Source of the DNA: GWA1-40-21 sp038078215
GTDB taxonomy: Bacteria > Patescibacteriota > Minisyncoccia > Phycocordibacterales > GWA1-40-21
Reading direction: 5' to 3'
Length of the DNA: 7,982 bases
NCBI GenBank assembly: GCA_038078215.1
Contig: JBBUED010000007.1
Coordinates: forward strand, 1-7,982
Below are positions 5,778 through 7,982 of the stretch, piece after piece (position 1 is the stretch's first letter; the number at the start of each line of letters is the position of its first letter). The notes beneath the pieces were generated by a model. That model searched no databases. It was not told where the DNA came from and worked only from the letters and a program-made list of their open reading frames with translations. Made by a program: the position numbers and the translations under genes.

Positions 5778-6401
5778 TCAAGCTCTATTCTTCAGAGCAT
5801 TTTTTATTGTTTCGGCGTCAGAGTATTCCAATTCTGTCCCTGTAGACAGGCCTCGTCCCAAGGTTGATATTCTTATATTATGTTTTGCCGTGAAGAGAGA
5901 CAGCGCGTTTTTGAGGAATTCGGCGGTATGCTCGCCGGCGGGGTTGGCGTTCATTCCTAATATAATTTCACTCAACTTTTCTTTTTCCGTGATTTTCTTA
6001 TCTAAAAAAGCGACGAGCTGTTTGAGCCTTATTTGATTTTCCGGATTTTTGTCCAATATCGGAATTGAGCCGCCAAGAACGAAATACATTCCGTTATACG
6101 AACCGCTTTTCTCCACTGTTTCAAGGTCAATGTCACGACTTATAATCATAATCTTGGACTTGTCTCTGTGTTTATCCCCGCAAATTTCACAAAGGGCGGA
6201 AGTGCCGGAACCTTTCTGAAAAAATCGCGAGCAGTCCTCACACGATTTTATTTCTTTTTTCAGGTTTGAAATAAGATTTACCATCTCATCCAGAAATTCC
6301 GGTTTTCTGGTAAGCAGAAAATACACGAATCGCTTTGACTGTCTTGGGCCGATTCCCGGAAACTCGCTGAACAAATGGCTTAATCTGTTTATCTTGTCCA
6401 T
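5778..6401 (-). CDS. recR: Recombination mediator protein RecR
   Basis: RecR works with RecO (and RecF where present) to load RecA onto SSB-coated single-stranded DNA at gaps. The 207 residues match the family's usual length of about 200 and its order of parts: helix-hairpin-helix FPGIGPRQSKRF (14-25), a C4 zinc finger (C54, C57, C71, C74), the Toprim domain (about 83-175) with YFVLGGSIPILD (106-117), and the C-terminal LGRGLSTGTELEYSD (181-195), equivalent to the family's ARGLPVGG-x-LEY-x-D. Two acidic Toprim positions deviate: the strand normally reading V-V-E here reads I-I-S (Ser88), and the later E-G-E is A-G-E (155-157). No other part is missing. The start at 6401 begins directly with the expected M-D-K-I-N-R-L. 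No Shine-Dalgarno is seen. It lies 43 nt downstream of dnaB on the same strand, so co-transcription is likely. Neither recO nor recF is in the window. Confidence 0.95.
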   Translation of the reverse strand: MDKINRLSHLFSEFPGIGPRQSKRFVYFLLTRKPEFLDEMVNLISNLKKEIKSCEDCSRFFQKGSGTSALCEICGDKHRDKSKIMIISRDIDLETVEKSGSYNGMYFVLGGSIPILDKNPENQIRLKQLVAFLDKKITEKEKLSEIILGMNANPAGEHTAEFLKNALSLFTAKHNIRISTLGRGLSTGTELEYSDAETIKNALKNRA

Positions 6402-6444
6402 AAATAATTAAAAATCCGATATGGATGAAATATAGTTTAGTCTT

Positions 6445-7827
6445 TTAAAAATTGTCTTTAGGCGCTTCAAAATCGGCAAAATTGCTTTTATCAATGCTTA
6501 AAAATGTTGATTTGTTTTGGTCAAAATACAATTCAATTTTTCCAGTCGGACCATTCCTGTGCTTTTCTATAAGAATCTCGGTGATGTTCGTCTTGTCAGA
6601 ATTTTCTTTGTACTTGTCTTCCCGATGAATAAACATAACGACATCGGCATCCTGTTCTATGGAACCGGAATCTCTCAAGTCGGATAGGCGGGGTCGTCCA
6701 CCCCTTTGCTCAACGGCGCGGGAGAGCTGGGATAGCGCGAGCACTGGAATGTCAAACTCTCTCGCCAGATGCTTGAGCGAGCGGGAAATTTCAGTAACCT
6801 GCTGAACAGTATTGTCAGAATTTCTTGAATTCGTCGGTACCATAAGCTGGAGGTAATCTACCACCACAAGCCCGAGTTTTTTTTCACTTTTTAGCCTTCT
6901 CACCACTCCGCGCATTTTTAAAATGTTGTTCGCTGGCTGGTCATCTACGAATATCGGCGCTTTGGAAAGAGGGTCTAGAGAGTTTCTTATTTTTTCAAAT
7001 TCGCTGTCAAGGGACAATTTTCCTGTGCGGAGTTTCCAGGCGTCTACCCGCGATTCGGCCGCGAGCATCCTGTCTACTAACTGTTGGGCGGACATTTCCA
7101 GCGAAAATATGGCGACCGGAATATTGTGCTGAATCGCGGCTTGTCTCGCGATATCAAGCGCTAGGGCGGTCTTACCCATTGACGGTCTCGCGGCAAGAAT
7201 TATCAAATCAGACTTTTGAAGTCCAGCGAGCTTGTTGTCAAGCTCGCGGAAACCGGTCGGAACGCCTCTGAATTCATCTTTGGATTTATGCAATCTGTCC
7301 AACCTCTCCCACGCTTCGCCGAGCGCGTCTTTCATTTCAATGAAATTGCTGTTTGTCGCGCCGTGAGTGACTTCGTATATTTTTTTTTCGGCTTTGTCCA
7401 AAAGCTCATCCAGCTCGGAGGTCTCGTCGTAGCCTAGCGTGCAAATATGTTCTGAAGCTTCTATCAGCTTTCTCATCAAGTGCTTTTTTTGAATCATCTG
7501 CGCGTAATATTCGGCGTTCGCCGAAGAAGGAACGGCATTCACGAGCTCGGTGAGATAGCTCATTCCTCCGGTCTGGTCAAGCAGTTCTCTTTCCTTGAGA
7601 CGGGAGGAAAGAGTCAGGAGGTCAATTGGTTCATTTTTAGAAAACAAGTCAGTCATTGCCCGAAATATGAGGCGGTGCTTTTCCGAATAAAATGCGTCGG
7701 GACGGATGATATCCATAATTTCATCAAGAGATTCTGAACGGAGCATTATTGAACCGAGAAGGGCTCTTTCGGACTCAACATTTTGAGGAGGAATTCTTAT
7801 TTGATTTGTTCTTTGGTTTTCTCTCAT
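6445..7827 (-). CDS. dnaB: Replicative DNA helicase DnaB
   Basis: Hexameric 5'-3' helicase that opens the replication fork and recruits primase. The 460 residues are of standard length. The N-terminal helical domain is about 14-115, starting with the typical PPQNVESERALLGSIM block (13-28). The linker helix follows, then the RecA-like ATPase domain (about 185-447). Visible motifs are Walker A ARPSMGKT (213-220), catalytic Glu244 in FSLEMS, Walker B VVVDYLQLM (321-329, Asp324), sensor Gln367 in LSQLSR, the DLRDSGSIEQDAD block (383-395), and the arginine-finger segment KHRNGPTG (422-429, Arg424). All are intact and there is no intein, although Walker A is a frequent intein site. The plain ATG at 7827 has no Shine-Dalgarno and a promoter right in front. 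It is the first gene of a dnaB-recR unit. No loader (DnaC/DnaI) or primase gene is present in the window. Confidence 0.97.
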   Translation of the reverse strand: MRENQRTNQIRIPPQNVESERALLGSIMLRSESLDEIMDIIRPDAFYSEKHRLIFRAMTDLFSKNEPIDLLTLSSRLKERELLDQTGGMSYLTELVNAVPSSANAEYYAQMIQKKHLMRKLIEASEHICTLGYDETSELDELLDKAEKKIYEVTHGATNSNFIEMKDALGEAWERLDRLHKSKDEFRGVPTGFRELDNKLAGLQKSDLIILAARPSMGKTALALDIARQAAIQHNIPVAIFSLEMSAQQLVDRMLAAESRVDAWKLRTGKLSLDSEFEKIRNSLDPLSKAPIFVDDQPANNILKMRGVVRRLKSEKKLGLVVVDYLQLMVPTNSRNSDNTVQQVTEISRSLKHLAREFDIPVLALSQLSRAVEQRGGRPRLSDLRDSGSIEQDADVVMFIHREDKYKENSDKTNITEILIEKHRNGPTGKIELYFDQNKSTFLSIDKSNFADFEAPKDNF

Positions 7828-7834
7828 TTGTTCT

Positions 7835-7861
7835 ATATTATCACAAAAGAAAATAGGTCAA
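7835..7861 (-). promoter_or_regulatory. dnaB promoter, near-leaderless transcript
   Basis: On the minus strand TTGACC (7861-7856) matches the -35 consensus at five of six positions. It is followed by overlapping -10 candidates: TAATAT (7840-7835, spacer 15) and GATAAT with an upstream TGT (extended -10, 7845-7837). Either places the start site within about three bases of the ATG at 7827, so the mRNA would be leaderless or nearly so. Confidence 0.5.
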
Positions 7862-7873
7862 TACCTTCCGGTC

Positions 7874-7903
7874 TTAACAACCTGTGCTTATGGTGTGAAT
7901 ATT
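7874..7903 (+). promoter_or_regulatory. Plus-strand promoter at the right edge, upstream of the tmRNA-like sequence
   Basis: TTAACA (7874-7879, five of six to the -35 consensus) lies 18 nt before AATATT (7898-7903). A TGTG just upstream could supply an extended -10. The predicted start site is near 7909-7911. It is divergent from the dnaB promoter, with only a few bases between the two -35 boxes. Confidence 0.4.
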
Positions 7904-7904
7904 G

Positions 7905-7982
7905 ATTTTAACGCTGGTTTCGACAGAGATTAAAAATGACACATTCATAGAGAAAACCGCCATATGTGTGCGGACATTACCA
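7905..7982 (+). ncRNA. ssrA: Possible 5' end of tmRNA (ssrA), cut by the window edge
   Basis: GCTGGTTTCGACAG (7913-7926) closely matches the D-arm-like block near the 5' end of tmRNAs (GGATTCGACGGG in E. coli, GGTTTCGACAG in several others), which in known tmRNAs starts about 11-12 nt after the mature 5' end. tmRNA rescues stalled ribosomes and tags the nascent protein. A plus-strand promoter is placed to start here, and no open frame runs through the region. Against the call, the first seven bases that would form the acceptor stem are AT-rich rather than the usual GGGG start, and the promoter spacing would put the RNA start a few bases further in. Downstream, CCGC (7957-7960) can pair with GCGG (7970-7973), and ACACAT (7939-7944) with ATGTGT (7964-7969); these pairings are mutually exclusive. 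The tag frame and 3' half lie outside the window, so the call rests on one motif plus context. Confidence 0.42.

Noticed and set aside
5627..5847. Start-less plus-strand open frame crossing the convergent spacer into recR
   Set aside because: It has no ATG until 5737, runs through a strong hairpin and into the antisense of recR, and has no recognised homology. It is kept only as an observation about the spacer, not as a gene.
6445..7827. Possible intein in dnaB
   Set aside because: dnaB is a frequent intein host, but the length is 460 residues and the Walker A and flanking motifs are uninterrupted.

Overview
The window reads as a chromosomal housekeeping segment of a small-genome bacterium, most likely a member of the Candidate Phyla Radiation (Patescibacteria, Parcubacteria-like). 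The reasons are: moderately AT-rich DNA; compact single genes with short spacers; almost no Shine-Dalgarno sequences; -10 boxes placed so close to ATG that several mRNAs would be leaderless or nearly so; and a 76-residue protein of a type I associate with these genomes. TGA is used as a stop (recQ, recR and the 157-residue ORF), which argues against the recoded Gracilibacteria/Absconditabacteria. The phylum assignment is inference; no rRNA or ribosomal protein gene is present.

Layout, left to right. Positions 4-396 (+) hold msrB. Next comes a decayed N-terminal piece of an NAD(P)H-dependent FMN reductase (about 453-562). A perfect 16-bp hairpin (568-602) separates this from a 157-residue unknown gene on the minus strand (628-1101), the only gene here with a strong Shine-Dalgarno. 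A divergent promoter region leads to recQ (1303-3444, +), followed after 42 nt by a single-polypeptide ABC exporter (3487-5271, +) and the 76-residue protein (5371-5601, +). A structured spacer (about 5604-5707) separates these plus-strand genes from a convergent minus-strand pair, dnaB (7827-6445) followed by recR (6401-5778). At the right edge, divergent from dnaB, is a plus-strand promoter and what looks like the 5' end of tmRNA (ssrA), cut by the window end.

Functionally the segment mixes genome maintenance (RecQ helicase, RecR recombination mediator, DnaB replicative helicase), oxidative-damage repair (MsrB, with a dead flavin reductase neighbour), export (ABC transporter) and possibly ribosome rescue (tmRNA). 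I see no CRISPR array, transposase, prophage, toxin-antitoxin pair or recognisable new multi-gene system. The points most worth a second look are the FMN reductase remnant, the unknown gene that sits against it with its own signals, the tmRNA-like edge, the leaderless promoter pattern, and the residue changes in RecR and MsrB.
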